Positions 27,671 to 37,800 of a DNA stretch of 64,000 nucleotides are shown here, piece by piece. The notes below the pieces were generated by a model that was given only the letters and a program-made list of their open reading frames with translations, made no database searches and was not told where the DNA came from. Numbering within the stretch: the first letter of the stretch is position 1; each line of letters begins with the position of its first letter. The position numbers were made by a program, and so were the translations under genes. This DNA is from Buttiauxella izardii (GTDB lineage: Bacteria > Pseudomonadota > Gammaproteobacteria > Enterobacterales > Enterobacteriaceae), in contig NZ_QZWH01000020.1 in assembly GCF_003601925.1 (NCBI RefSeq), forward strand, positions 1 through 64,000, read 5' to 3'.

Positions 27671-29019
27671 CAGCCGCTCCCGGCGCGTAATGTGGCGATT
27701 GGGCGGCGCAGCAATAAGTAACCGAGCAGCGCCCAGTCGCCTGTTACGCGAGCTGTGCCCTGCAAGCCAATACGCGCCACTTCCGGTTTGCCATCCAGTT
27801 CGCCGCGCAGCAAATAACTGGCGACGCCGTTTGGTGCTTCCACGGTTTGGTAGCCCGCGTAATCCAGCTTGGCGTTAAACGAGTCCAGCGGGGCAACTTT
27901 CAAAAACACCTTCATGGGCGCACCGTGGCTAAGGTTGGTGGATTCGCTGACCGGAGCCCAGGCGCGCACGCCGAGATTGTTCGGGTCGGCCAGTAAACCA
28001 ATGCGCTCGCCGGTTTGCACCGGGCGGCCTGCCCAGTCGTCCGGGTCGGAATAGACAAACACGCCGTTGCCGGGGGCGCGAATGGTCAGCTTTTCGAGGT
28101 CGCGTTTGATCGACTCGGTTTCGACCTTTTTCTCGCGATATTTGCCTTCCGCCATCGCCAGTTCTGACTTGGCTTGTTGATCTTCAATCGCCTGTTGCGA
28201 CGCCTGATGCAGCGTGGTTTCTGCGGTTTCCAGCTCCGCCTGCGCTACTGCAAGACGGTTATGCAACGTGGTGTCATCGAGCGTTGCCAGCACCTGGCCC
28301 TTTTTCACGTCGCTGTTGGGTAACACCACCATGCGCTTAATCACGCCGGAATCCGGGGCGGCGATCACTTCACTTTGCAGCGAGATAATTTCCGCCGGCA
28401 CCAGCGTGTATTCACGCACCGGAATACACATCACCAGTAAAACGGCGAGCAGGATATAAGCCAGACGCCGCCCGGTGTTGCGCTGCCAGAACTGGCGGAA
28501 ACGCGAAGGTTTGGCGGTCAGCGCCCACCAGCCGTAACCGTACAAACCGCTTAGTTGCAGCAGGGCAAATTCCGGGGATTCGGCAGTGAGTGACGTCGGC
28601 CACGGTTCGTCACGCCCTAAAAACCACAGCGCGTGAATTTGCCCGTCGGCACCGGTTAACGGCAGCACCCAAACGTGCGGTGGCAGCCATTCGTTCCATT
28701 GGGCGGCGAGTGGTTCGCTAAGTTGCGCTGGTGAAAGCGCCAGCACGCGGGCCTCCGGCGGCAGCGCCCGGCAATGCGGCGCGATTTCTTTCGCCACATC
28801 CGCCAGCCACAAGGCATACGGCGTGTTGTTGTCGGTATCGCTTAAGCCGGAATGAGCGACCAGTTTTGCGCGGTTTGAGGGGGCGAGAGACAGCAGCGCC
28901 GCCTGGCGATAATCCACCAGTTGGCGTGTTTCATTGCATATAGCGAAGCCCAACTCGGCGGAGTTGTTTATCGCTTCTACCCGTGCAGCAAGCTGGTAGA
29001 AGGCTGTTGGAGCGGTCAC
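27667..29019 (-). CDS. HlyD-like adaptor with N-terminal GAF-like domain
   Basis: This periplasmic adaptor has about 450 residues. The N-terminal 180 residues are cytoplasmic and resemble a GAF fold (ELGFAICNETRQLVDY, VLPLTGADGQIHALWFLGRDE). One membrane segment follows (RLAYILLAVLLVMCIPV). The C-terminal part is a HlyD/biotinyl-lipoyl adaptor (EVIAAPDSGVIKRMVVLPNS, DVKKGQVLATLDD) with a helical hairpin. The GTG at 29019 is preferred because it overlaps the previous stop in a GTGA, like the next junction. A TTG at 29046 is also open. The adaptor should bridge the inner membrane and the TolC-like protein. The cytoplasmic GAF-like domain is unusual for an adaptor and may sense a signal or the substrate. 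Confidence 0.8.
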   Translation of the reverse strand: MTAPTAFYQLAARVEAINNSAELGFAICNETRQLVDYRQAALLSLAPSNRAKLVAHSGLSDTDNNTPYALWLADVAKEIAPHCRALPPEARVLALSPAQLSEPLAAQWNEWLPPHVWVLPLTGADGQIHALWFLGRDEPWPTSLTAESPEFALLQLSGLYGYGWWALTAKPSRFRQFWQRNTGRRLAYILLAVLLVMCIPVREYTLVPAEIISLQSEVIAAPDSGVIKRMVVLPNSDVKKGQVLATLDDTTLHNRLAVAQAELETAETTLHQASQQAIEDQQAKSELAMAEGKYREKKVETESIKRDLEKLTIRAPGNGVFVYSDPDDWAGRPVQTGERIGLLADPNNLGVRAWAPVSESTNLSHGAPMKVFLKVAPLDSFNAKLDYAGYQTVEAPNGVASYLLRGELDGKPEVARIGLQGTARVTGDWALLGYLLLRRPIATLRAGSGW

Positions 29020-29849
29020 GAATTGGCAGCTCCGCTTTTCAGGCAACGGTTTTCATCCGGCGGGCAAATTGCCACCGCTTGCCCGCTCATGCCGGGCAGC
29101 ACGTCGTCGGTTTTTTCCGGGAAGCGCGTTTCGATTTCGATGGTCTGGCTGACGGCGTCCACTTTGCCGCTGATGTTGGTCACGGTGAGGGGATATTGTT
29201 TGCCGGTTTCACCGACGGACGCATTTAATTGCGAGCCAATTTTCAGCCACGCCACCCAATTTGACGGCACGTTTAAGCGTGCGCGCAAAGTGCCGCTGCC
29301 GACCAGATCGATAACCGGAGCGCCTGCGCCAATGCCCTGGCCTTCTTTCACGTAGATTTTCGCCACGCGTCCGTTGAACGGCGCGACAAATTTGCACTGC
29401 GCCAGTTGAGCGTCAAAAATCCCCATCTGGCCTTTGGTGCGGTTAACTTCGGAAGCGGCTAAACCCACTTCCAGCGCGGCAGCGGATTGTAATCCTTGCA
29501 GTTTTGCTTTGGCTTCGTAGCGCAGTTGGGCGGCATGATATTCCGCTTCGGCGGCATTTTTACGTGCCACTAAATCACTACAGTCCATGGTCGCCAGCAC
29601 TTTTCCGCTGGTGATCGCATCGCCAAGTTGTACGTTGATTTTCGCCATGCGCCCCGGCACCACGCTCGAAAGCGGGCTTTCGCGGTTGGCGAGCACCAGG
29701 AAGCGCACGGTGGTGTTGCCGTCCGCAGCAAAAACGGGTGCGGATAAACCGGACAGTAAGCAGATTAACCCGGCGATAAATTTTTGTCGGATGACGCTGC
29801 GCTTATCCGACCTACGAAAACCATTCATCGTGGTTTTATTGTTATTCAT
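29016..29849 (-). CDS. Periplasmic adaptor (RND/HlyD type) with REP-coded signal peptide
   Basis: This exported adaptor of 277 residues has a signal peptide with cleavage after SAPVFA. The mature part has the lipoyl half-motifs (GRMAKINVQLGDAITSGKVL and APFNGRVAKIYVKEGQGI) flanking a helical hairpin, then a beta-barrel domain (LRARLNVPSNWVAWLKIG). It lacks a membrane anchor or lipobox. Start 29849 (MNNNKT) has GAGG six bases upstream. An ATG at 29861 overlaps the TolC-like stop codon (ATGA) and is the alternative. The n-region of the signal peptide, [13 protein letters not shown], is encoded by a REP palindrome (29785-29815). Confidence 0.85.
   Translation of the reverse strand: MNNNKTTMNGFRRSDKRSVIRQKFIAGLICLLSGLSAPVFAADGNTTVRFLVLANRESPLSSVVPGRMAKINVQLGDAITSGKVLATMDCSDLVARKNAAEAEYHAAQLRYEAKAKLQGLQSAAALEVGLAASEVNRTKGQMGIFDAQLAQCKFVAPFNGRVAKIYVKEGQGIGAGAPVIDLVGSGTLRARLNVPSNWVAWLKIGSQLNASVGETGKQYPLTVTNISGKVDAVSQTIEIETRFPEKTDDVLPGMSGQAVAICPPDENRCLKSGAANS
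29785..29815. repeat. REP element inside a signal-peptide coding region
   Basis: GTCGGATGACGCTGCGC followed by TTATCCGACCTAC is a standard REP hairpin, yet it lies inside the adaptor gene and encodes part of its signal peptide ([10 protein letters not shown] on the minus strand). The same peptide is encoded by a REP in yjbG. Confidence 0.88.
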
Positions 29850-29857
29850 AATCAACC

Positions 29858-31774
29858 TCATGGCGTTGCGGTTAAAACAGGTGGTGCTCCTGCAAGCCTT
29901 TGCAAATCACTGGTAATCGATAACGTTGCCGCTTCGGCCAGCGCGGTAATCGAACGCGTGCTGGTTTCGTTTGGCAGATAACTGGTGTACTGGCGGGTCA
30001 GCACTTCGGCACCGTCGGCATCAATGACGCGCATCGTCCACACGCCTTTACGCGTGCCGTTGCTGGCTCCGGTGTTAAAGCTCATTTGCAGATTCAGGCT
30101 TTTTGGCGATGGCTCAAGTGACAGGTGATTGGCTTCGATGACGCGACCCACCGATTGCTCGACGGCCCCGCGCGACACGCCAGACGGCACGCGCCCAATC
30201 TGGATGGCAATCGGATGTTTCTCCACGGTAACGCCTGCGCTACGGGCAAAGACGCTGCTTTCTTGCTGGCGCAAACTGGTAGAGATTTGGCGCGATAAGC
30301 TGGCAACGTCGGTCTTTGTGACTTGATCCGGCAATAAATCAATACCGACGGAGTTCAGCACGCGCCCGTAAGCCGCCTGCGCTTCGGCGTAAGACGAGGC
30401 TTCCTGGAAGCGCGACACGATTGAACGCGCCTGGGTTCTCAATGTTTCCAAATCACTGGTTAGCGAGTTGTCAGAACCAGCGCGGGAAATACTCGCCAGC
30501 CGTTGATCCACCTGCGCTGACTGCTCGGCAATCTGGAAGTCATACGAGGCCAGTTTGTAGCGCTCGGTCGCCACGCGCACCTGCGTCAGAACCGCCATGC
30601 TCAGCGCCATGCGGCGGGCATCGTCGGTTTGTGCGCGGGCATCGTTGGCGGTGCTGATCGCCGGAATGCTCAGCAGTTTGAACAGGTTCATCGAGACACC
30701 CACGCCGCCTTCAATCCAGTTGTTGTTGTAAAGATAGTCGTTGGAGTCGTAATTCAGCCCGGCGAACAGGTTCAGGTTCGGGAACAGCGACGCAATCTGG
30801 CGCTTGGTTTCATAGCTGTCGATACGCGTTTTGTAGTCTTCTTCGCGCAGTTCCGGGCGGCGTTCCAGCGCCATTTGTTCGAGCTTGTCGATGTTAGTTG
30901 GCGCAGGCGCGAGCGGCGTTGGCGTGTCCTGCAACACCAGCGGCGTGCCCGGCGGCAAGTTGATCAGCGCCGTCAGTTCACTTTTCGCCAGCTCCATTTG
31001 CTGACGTTTTTGGTTCAGCAGCGTCATGGCATCAAGCAGGGCGCGTTGGTATTCCAGCCCTTCGATTGGCGGCAGGATTCCGGCTTGTTCCGCTTCACGG
31101 GTTTTATCCAGCGCCTGGGCGATTTGTTCCGCCAGCGGTTGAGTTTCGTCGAGCAGGCGCTGTGCGCCCAGCGCACGCCAGTAGGCATCACGCACTTCCT
31201 GCACGATGTTTTGCAGCACTTTACGGCGGCGTTCTTCGGCGATGTTGACTTCATCGGCCTGCTGTTTGGCGCGGAAATAGCTCATGCCGAAATCGAGCAG
31301 ATCCCAGGAAAACGTGGCGCTGGAAAGATAGTGTTCGCGCTCTTCCGAAGTCGACGGACGCAAGCTGACCAGCCCGTCATCAATACCAATGCTGGTGCCG
31401 CCCGAATCATTGTTACGCCAGCGATAGCCCGCATCCGCCATCAGTTTTGGCAGCATGTCTTGCTGCGAGACATCGAGCAAACTGCGTGACAGCGCGGTTT
31501 CCATCATCTTTAAGCGATAATCGAGGTTATATTTTAACGCGCGCGCCATGGCGTCGGACAACGTCATCGGGCCGTGTAGCGCCTCTTGCCCACGGTACAT
31601 TTCTGCCCGGTCACGATTCACTCGCGCGGTGATTTCATCCTGCGTCATCGGTTCCGGTTTAATGGTGCCGCAGCCCGCCAAAATCAGCACCGCCATCAAC
31701 CCGGCAACCGGTTTGATTAACGGCACGCCACGCTTTTTTTCTGTCGCTTTAGCCAACATGGTTGCGTTCATCAT
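29858..31774 (-). CDS. TolC-family outer-membrane lipoprotein
   Basis: This TolC/OprM-type protein has about 638 residues. A signal sequence ends in the lipobox LILAGCG, so the mature protein should be lipidated at Cys. Two TolC-type repeats are seen, with periplasmic helices (SEERREHYLSSATFSWDLLDFG-like region; SELTALINLPPGTPL). The family is usually about 450-500 residues. Here an extra C-terminal domain of about 150 residues (from VEKHPIAIQIGRVPSG to the end) contains a beta-rich, lipoprotein-like segment. Start 31774 is preferred on the basis of GGA seven bases upstream, but 31786 and 31837 are open. It lies 34 bases after the adhesin gene. Confidence 0.85.
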   Translation of the reverse strand: MMNATMLAKATEKKRGVPLIKPVAGLMAVLILAGCGTIKPEPMTQDEITARVNRDRAEMYRGQEALHGPMTLSDAMARALKYNLDYRLKMMETALSRSLLDVSQQDMLPKLMADAGYRWRNNDSGGTSIGIDDGLVSLRPSTSEEREHYLSSATFSWDLLDFGMSYFRAKQQADEVNIAEERRRKVLQNIVQEVRDAYWRALGAQRLLDETQPLAEQIAQALDKTREAEQAGILPPIEGLEYQRALLDAMTLLNQKRQQMELAKSELTALINLPPGTPLVLQDTPTPLAPAPTNIDKLEQMALERRPELREEDYKTRIDSYETKRQIASLFPNLNLFAGLNYDSNDYLYNNNWIEGGVGVSMNLFKLLSIPAISTANDARAQTDDARRMALSMAVLTQVRVATERYKLASYDFQIAEQSAQVDQRLASISRAGSDNSLTSDLETLRTQARSIVSRFQEASSYAEAQAAYGRVLNSVGIDLLPDQVTKTDVASLSRQISTSLRQQESSVFARSAGVTVEKHPIAIQIGRVPSGVSRGAVEQSVGRVIEANHLSLEPSPKSLNLQMSFNTGASNGTRKGVWTMRVIDADGAEVLTRQYTSYLPNETSTRSITALAEAATLSITSDLQRLAGAPPVLTATP

Positions 31775-31808
31775 TGTTATTTCCATCTTAAACAGTTGCT
31801 CTAAGCCT

Positions 31809-34800
31809 TTAGCGGCGAGTGATTGTCGGGACTGCAATAGGTTTCCCGGACGCCAAAGTTTGTTTTTCCAACGCCGCCAGTTGTGCGGTTAACGGCTGCG
31901 CTCCCAGCGCGATAACCGTCGGAATCTCAATCGGTTGTGCCCCTTGCTGCGCCACTGCCACAGGCGCTTCGACGGCACGTTCTTCAGGCTGCCCTACGGC
32001 AAACGGGCCGAAGGAATTCCCCAGCGAGTTTTGCCCCAGCCCGTTGCTGGCAAGGCCTGGCAGCGTGCGCTGCTCGCGGGTGTCGTTGTACCAACGGCTA
32101 AATAACACGGCCTGTTGCATCACCGGGGCGTTAGCGTGTTCGATGCCGTAACCGTAGGCCGCAAACTGGCTGTTAAGCCGGGTTTGCAAGCGAACCGAGT
32201 CACTTTGTAAATCATAGACCAGCGGCAGAATAAACAAGCCCGGCTCGTAGCTTTGGCGGTATGTCGAGAGCTCTTCTTCGTCTTCAAGGCCAAAGATCTG
32301 GTCGCCATTGCGGTCGTCGGTGTTCGGCATCGCGGTGACGCCATGAATCAAAATGGTTAACCGCGCTTCGCTGGTGTTCCCGTCGCTGTCGGTGATGGTG
32401 TAAACGAACACTTCGCTTAGTGTGGAGTTGGCTTCAAGCGAGGCCACACGCGGGTCGCTGCTGTTGACCTGGTATTGCCAGTTGCCCTGGCTATCGAGGA
32501 ACAACGTGCCGTATTGCCCGTTGGTATTGCCGTCAATGGTTCCCGCGTTGCCGGTGTTTTCTGAACTCACACCCGTGACTGGCCCGTTGCTCGCCGGGCC
32601 ATCCGCGCCAATGCGGTCATCGGTAAACAGGTTGCCGCTGGCGGAGGTTTGGCCTTGATCCTGCACGATTTCCGCGCCGTCGTCGGTGGCGGTAGGGTTG
32701 TCGTTAAACACCGTAATGCGCAACTGGCCGACCGTGATTCCGTTCACCTCGACGGCATAATCGTTAAACGTGCTGACAAACCCAGGCTGCGACACTGCGC
32801 CGCGCAGGGTGAAGCGGTAATCAATGTGCGCTTCGCCGTCCGTCGGGCTGTAATACGCCAGCAGCGTGATGGTGCCGGTCACGGTTTCGATAGTGATTGG
32901 CGACAGCGGATTGAGGCGTAGCAGCTGCTCGGCGGTGATCACGCGCCCCTGGAAAGTGAAGGTTTGCAGTTTATCCAGCGACAGCACATTGAGCGTGCCA
33001 CTCACTTCCTGAGCGCCCGGATCCAGCGGCGTCAGGCCATCTTCATGCACCTGAATTTCTACCGATGGAGCCACCAGAATGCGCAATATGCTGCGGGATT
33101 CGCCGCCTTCGTTGCTGTCACTAACGGTGTAAGTCACCGGCGGCACGAAGCCATTAAAGCTGCCTTGCGGCACAAACCGGTAACTGCCATCGCGCAGCAC
33201 CGTCAGGCTGCCAATTCCCGCCAGTACGGCGGTTTCGCCCGCGCTGTAGGTTTGGCCAGCAATTCGGAAACTGGACAGATGAATCGGGTCGCCGTCCGGG
33301 TCGGAATCATTGGTCAACAGGTTGCCGGAAACCGCGTCACCTTGCGGCGTGATAACTCCTTCCGGATTGACGATCGGCACGCTGTTGGTGACGAGCACGG
33401 TGACGGTGGTGGTTTCGGTGACGCCGCCGCTGGTGACGGTGTAGGTGTAAGTGTCGGTGCCGACAAAACCGCTGCGCGGGGTGTAAATAATCTGCCCGTC
33501 TGGCTGCAAGACGGCAGTGCCATTTGCGCCGTTGGTGACGGCGGAAATCGTGGCATCCGCATTCTCGAAGTTGTCGTTGGCGAGTACGTCGGTAGTCACC
33601 GGGTTGCCCGAATGGCTGGTGGCGTTATCGGCATTAATGTCAGCCACTGGCGCGATGATGATGGTCAGCGTGTTGGTGGCGTTGCCGCCATTGAGCGCAT
33701 CGTTAATGCTGTAAGTGATGATTGGGACAACGCCATTCCAGTCGGCAACGGGCGTTAACGTGTAGCTACCGTCGCTGCGTAAAGTAAATGCCCCGACGCC
33801 CGCCAGAGTGACGCTGCTCCCGGCGGCGACCGTTTGCCCGGCAACGCTAAATTGCGTCACGGTGAGCGGATCGCTGTCGGCATCCGTGTCGTTTTGCAGC
33901 ACATTGCCCGTCACGATGGTGTCTTCCGGCGTGATGTTGAGATCCGGGCGCGTTATCGGAAGGGTGTTTTCCACCGTCACGTTAACCGTCGCCGTTTCCT
34001 GAATACCGCCGCTCAAAACCGTGTAGGAATAGCTATCTGTGCCGACATAACCGGCGTTTGGCGTATAGGTGATTTTGCCGTTGACGATAGTGACCGTGCC
34101 GTTGCTGCCTTGCGTCACGCTCTGGATGATTTTATCGCCGTTTGCAAAAGTGTCGTTGGCGAACACGTCGCTGGTGACGGAGCTGTTGCCGTGTACCGTC
34201 ACGCTATCGTCAAAAGCGTCCTGGACTTCGGTGATGACAATGCGCAGTTTGGCGTTAGATTCGCCGCCGTTATTGCCGTCGCTGACGAAATAGGTGATTT
34301 CTGGCAACGTGCCATTCCAGTCGGCGACCGGCGTGAACGTCCAGTCGCCGTTGGCGTTCATCACTAACACGCCTTTATCCGGAATAGTCAGTGAGCCACC
34401 CGCCGCATAAATTGTGGTGCCATCCACGGTAAAGCCGGTGAGGGTGAGTTTGTCGCCGTCAACGTCGCTGTCGTTGGTCAGTACATTGTCGCTGGCAACC
34501 GCATCTTCCGGCGATGAAGCAGGGTCATCAACCGCCACGGACGGCGTGTTGGTGATGGTGACGTTGACGAATGTCACTTCGCGCACGCCGCCGCTGGTGA
34601 CGGTATAGCCGAAAATATCCGTACCGACAAAACCGGCCACCGGGGTGTAAATCACTTTGCCATTCACGATGGTGGTGGTGCCGTGCAGTCCGTTGGTGGT
34701 GGCGGTTATTTGGTGATCGCTATTTTCAAAGGTGTCATTAGCCAGCACGTCAATAATGACGGGCTTCCCGGCGTGTGTCGTCGCGTCATCAGGAGCGATG

Positions 34801-37800
34801 TCCGCCACGCGTGTGACGGAGAGTGTCAACGTGCTGCTGGCGGTGCCGCCGTTGCGCCCATCGCTAATTTGATAAGTAATGACCGGCAGCGTTCCGTTCC
34901 AGTCTTTGATCGGTTCAAACGAGTAGCTGCCATCGGCATTCAGGGTGAATTGCCCTTGCCCGGAGATAAATACCGGATTGCCCACCTGGCGAGAAACCGA
35001 GTCGCCGAGCAGCGTAAAGCTGGTGACGCGTAGCGTGTCGTTGTCGGCATCACTATCGTTATCTAACACGTTGCCGATAATCGTCGTGTCTTCGTCACCT
35101 GATTTCGCATCAGGCTGAGCAACCGGAACTTCGTTGGTCACGGTGATCAATACCGTGGCGGTTTCGACCGTGCCGTTGCTGGAGACGGAGTAGGTGTAAC
35201 TGTCGGTGCCGACAAATGCCGCTGAAGGCGTGTAGATAATATTGCCATCCGGGCTAAAAGTGACGGTGCCGTGTTGCGCTTTGGTGACGATGCCAGTGAC
35301 GACGCGATCCGGGTTCTTAAACAGGTCATTCCCAAGCACGTTGGTGGTATTGCTGGTTCCGGCGTGCATCGTCACATTGTCATCGACGGTGTCTTTCACC
35401 GCGTTCACCGCAATGTCAATTTTGCCGATGACCGGCGCGCCGCCGTTGTCATCGGTGACGGTATAGCTGATTTGCGGCACGATGCCGTTCCAGTCAGCCA
35501 GCGGCGTGAAGGTGTATTGGCGGTTATAACCGAGCGTAAATGTCCCGACGCCTGGAATGTCCACCACGGTTGGGCCGCTTAAATTCAGCACCGGGAAACT
35601 GCCTGTAATGCCGTCGATCTGGAACGAGGTCACGCGCAGCACGTCGTTGTCCGGGTCGGTCACATCCAGCGTGCCGCTGAGTGGCGTACCGTCTTCGTTC
35701 ATCGTCAACTGCATATTGCCGGTTAATGGCGATTCGTTGGTGACGACAATCGTCACGATGGTGGTTTCGGTAATGCCGCCGCTGGTGACGGAATAGCTAA
35801 AGCTGTCGCGCCCCGCATAGCCTGCCGGTGGCGAGTAACGCACGGTGTTATCCGACAGCACTTCCACCCTGCCGCCTTGCGCACTGGTGCCTGAAACCGT
35901 GATGGTTTGGTCTGGGTTGACGAAGGTGTCGTTATCCAGCACGTCGATAATGACGGCGTCGTCAGAGTGGGTGGTGGCCTGATCCGGCGCGATATCCACC
36001 ACCGACCTGACGGTAATGACCAGCGTGCCGTTCACTTCGCTACCCTGATTGCCATCGCTGACGGTAAAGGTAATCGGCGGCACCACGCCATTCCAGTCCG
36101 CCAATGGGCTAAAGATATACAAACCCTCAGCGGTGATGGTGATTTTTCCCATGCCGGGAATGTCCACCACGCCCAACCCAGCGGGGTGATCGACGCCGTT
36201 AATGGTGAATGTCGTAATGCGCAAAGTGTCGTTGTCGATATCCGTCGCATTGCCCAGCAGGGTGTCGAAGATCAGACGATCTTCGAGGGTGGAGACATAC
36301 ACGTCCGGCACCGACGGCAGGGTGTTGGTCATCGTGACGGTGACCGTGGCGACTTCCTGCACGCCGCCACTGGTGACGGTGTAGGTGAACGAGTCTTCGC
36401 CGACATATCCAGCATTCGGCGTATAAACCAACTTATTCCCCACGATGCTCACCGTGCCATGCTGCGGCGTGCTGGTATCCGTGATGGTGGCGTTGGCATT
36501 ACTGAAGCGGTCGTTATGCAGCGCGTCAATATTGACGGGCGTTCCGGCATGCGTCGTCACTGAATCGTTGACGAAGTCCTGAACCGGCGTGACGGTAATA
36601 TCCAAAGTGCTTTGGGTTGGCGGATCAAAAGTGTTATCCGACACGTTAAAGGTGATGGTGGGCACGATGCCGTTCCAGTCGGCGATGGGCACAAAGCTAT
36701 AGGTGCCGTCGGCCCGCAGGATAAAGGTGCCTTTATCGGCGATAACCACACTTTCACCGGCCAGATGGGTTCCTGCGATGCCCGCAATCTGGAAGTCGGT
36801 GACGTGTAACGGATCACCGTCCGGGTCGATAATGCTATGCAGCACGTCGCCCTTCAGCGCCGTATCTTCCGGCGTTGACGCCACCTGGGCGGTCGGCGTT
36901 GGCGGCGTGTTAGTCAGCAGGATAAACACGGTGGCGGTTTCCTGAATGCCGCCGCTGGTGATGGTATAGGTATATTTATCCTGGCCGACATAGCCCGGCG
37001 TCGGGGTGTAAATCAGCGAGTTTCCGGGGCCGCGCGTCACCGTGCCGTATTCGCCCTGGGTGAAGCCGGTGATGGTTTTATCGGCATTCGAGAATTTATC
37101 GTTTGCCAGCACATCGGTGGTGATCACCGTTCCGGTGTGCTCTTTTTCGATGTTATCCACCGCATCGTCTACCGCGTTAACATGCAGGTTCAGCGTTGCG
37201 GTTCTGTCGCCATTCATGTTGCCGTCGGTCACGACATAGTTCACCAGAATATCGCCATGCCAGTCGCCGCCTGGTGTGTAGGCGTAAGTTCCATCAGCAT
37301 TGACGATCAGTGTTCCGTGGCTGTCAGCCAGCGTGACCGTGGTGCCCACCGCGTAAGTTTGCCCCTCGACGGTGAAGGTTTTGACACTTAGCGTGTCGAC
37401 GGCCCCATCCGGGTCGCGGTCGTTGGTGAGCACGTTGCCAGTGGCGGAGGTATCTTCGTTGAGCGTCTTGCTGTCGTTCGTCGGAATTGGCGCGAGGTTA
37501 GTGACAGTTATCGTCACCGTGGCGGTTTCGGAAACACCACCGCTGACGGCGGTGTAGGTGTAACTGTCGGTGCCGACGAAGCCAGGGTTCGGCGTATAGG
37601 TCAGCACGCCGTTGACGTAAGTCAGCGTACCGTTAGTCGGCTGCTGCGCAATTCCGGTAAGGGTCACATCCCCGCTGCTAAAGGTGTCGTTCGCTAACAG
37701 ATCGCTGGCGTTTTTAACCAGCGGAACATTGGCGTGCGTGGTGAAGGTGTCGTTAAACGCATCCACCACGGGCGTGATGCTGACCGTCAGTGTCGCGGTG

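Noticed and set aside
33060-37750. CRISPR-like or satellite repeats
   Set aside because: The repeats are in-frame protein repeats of about 590 bp with diverged DNA, not short identical repeats with spacers.
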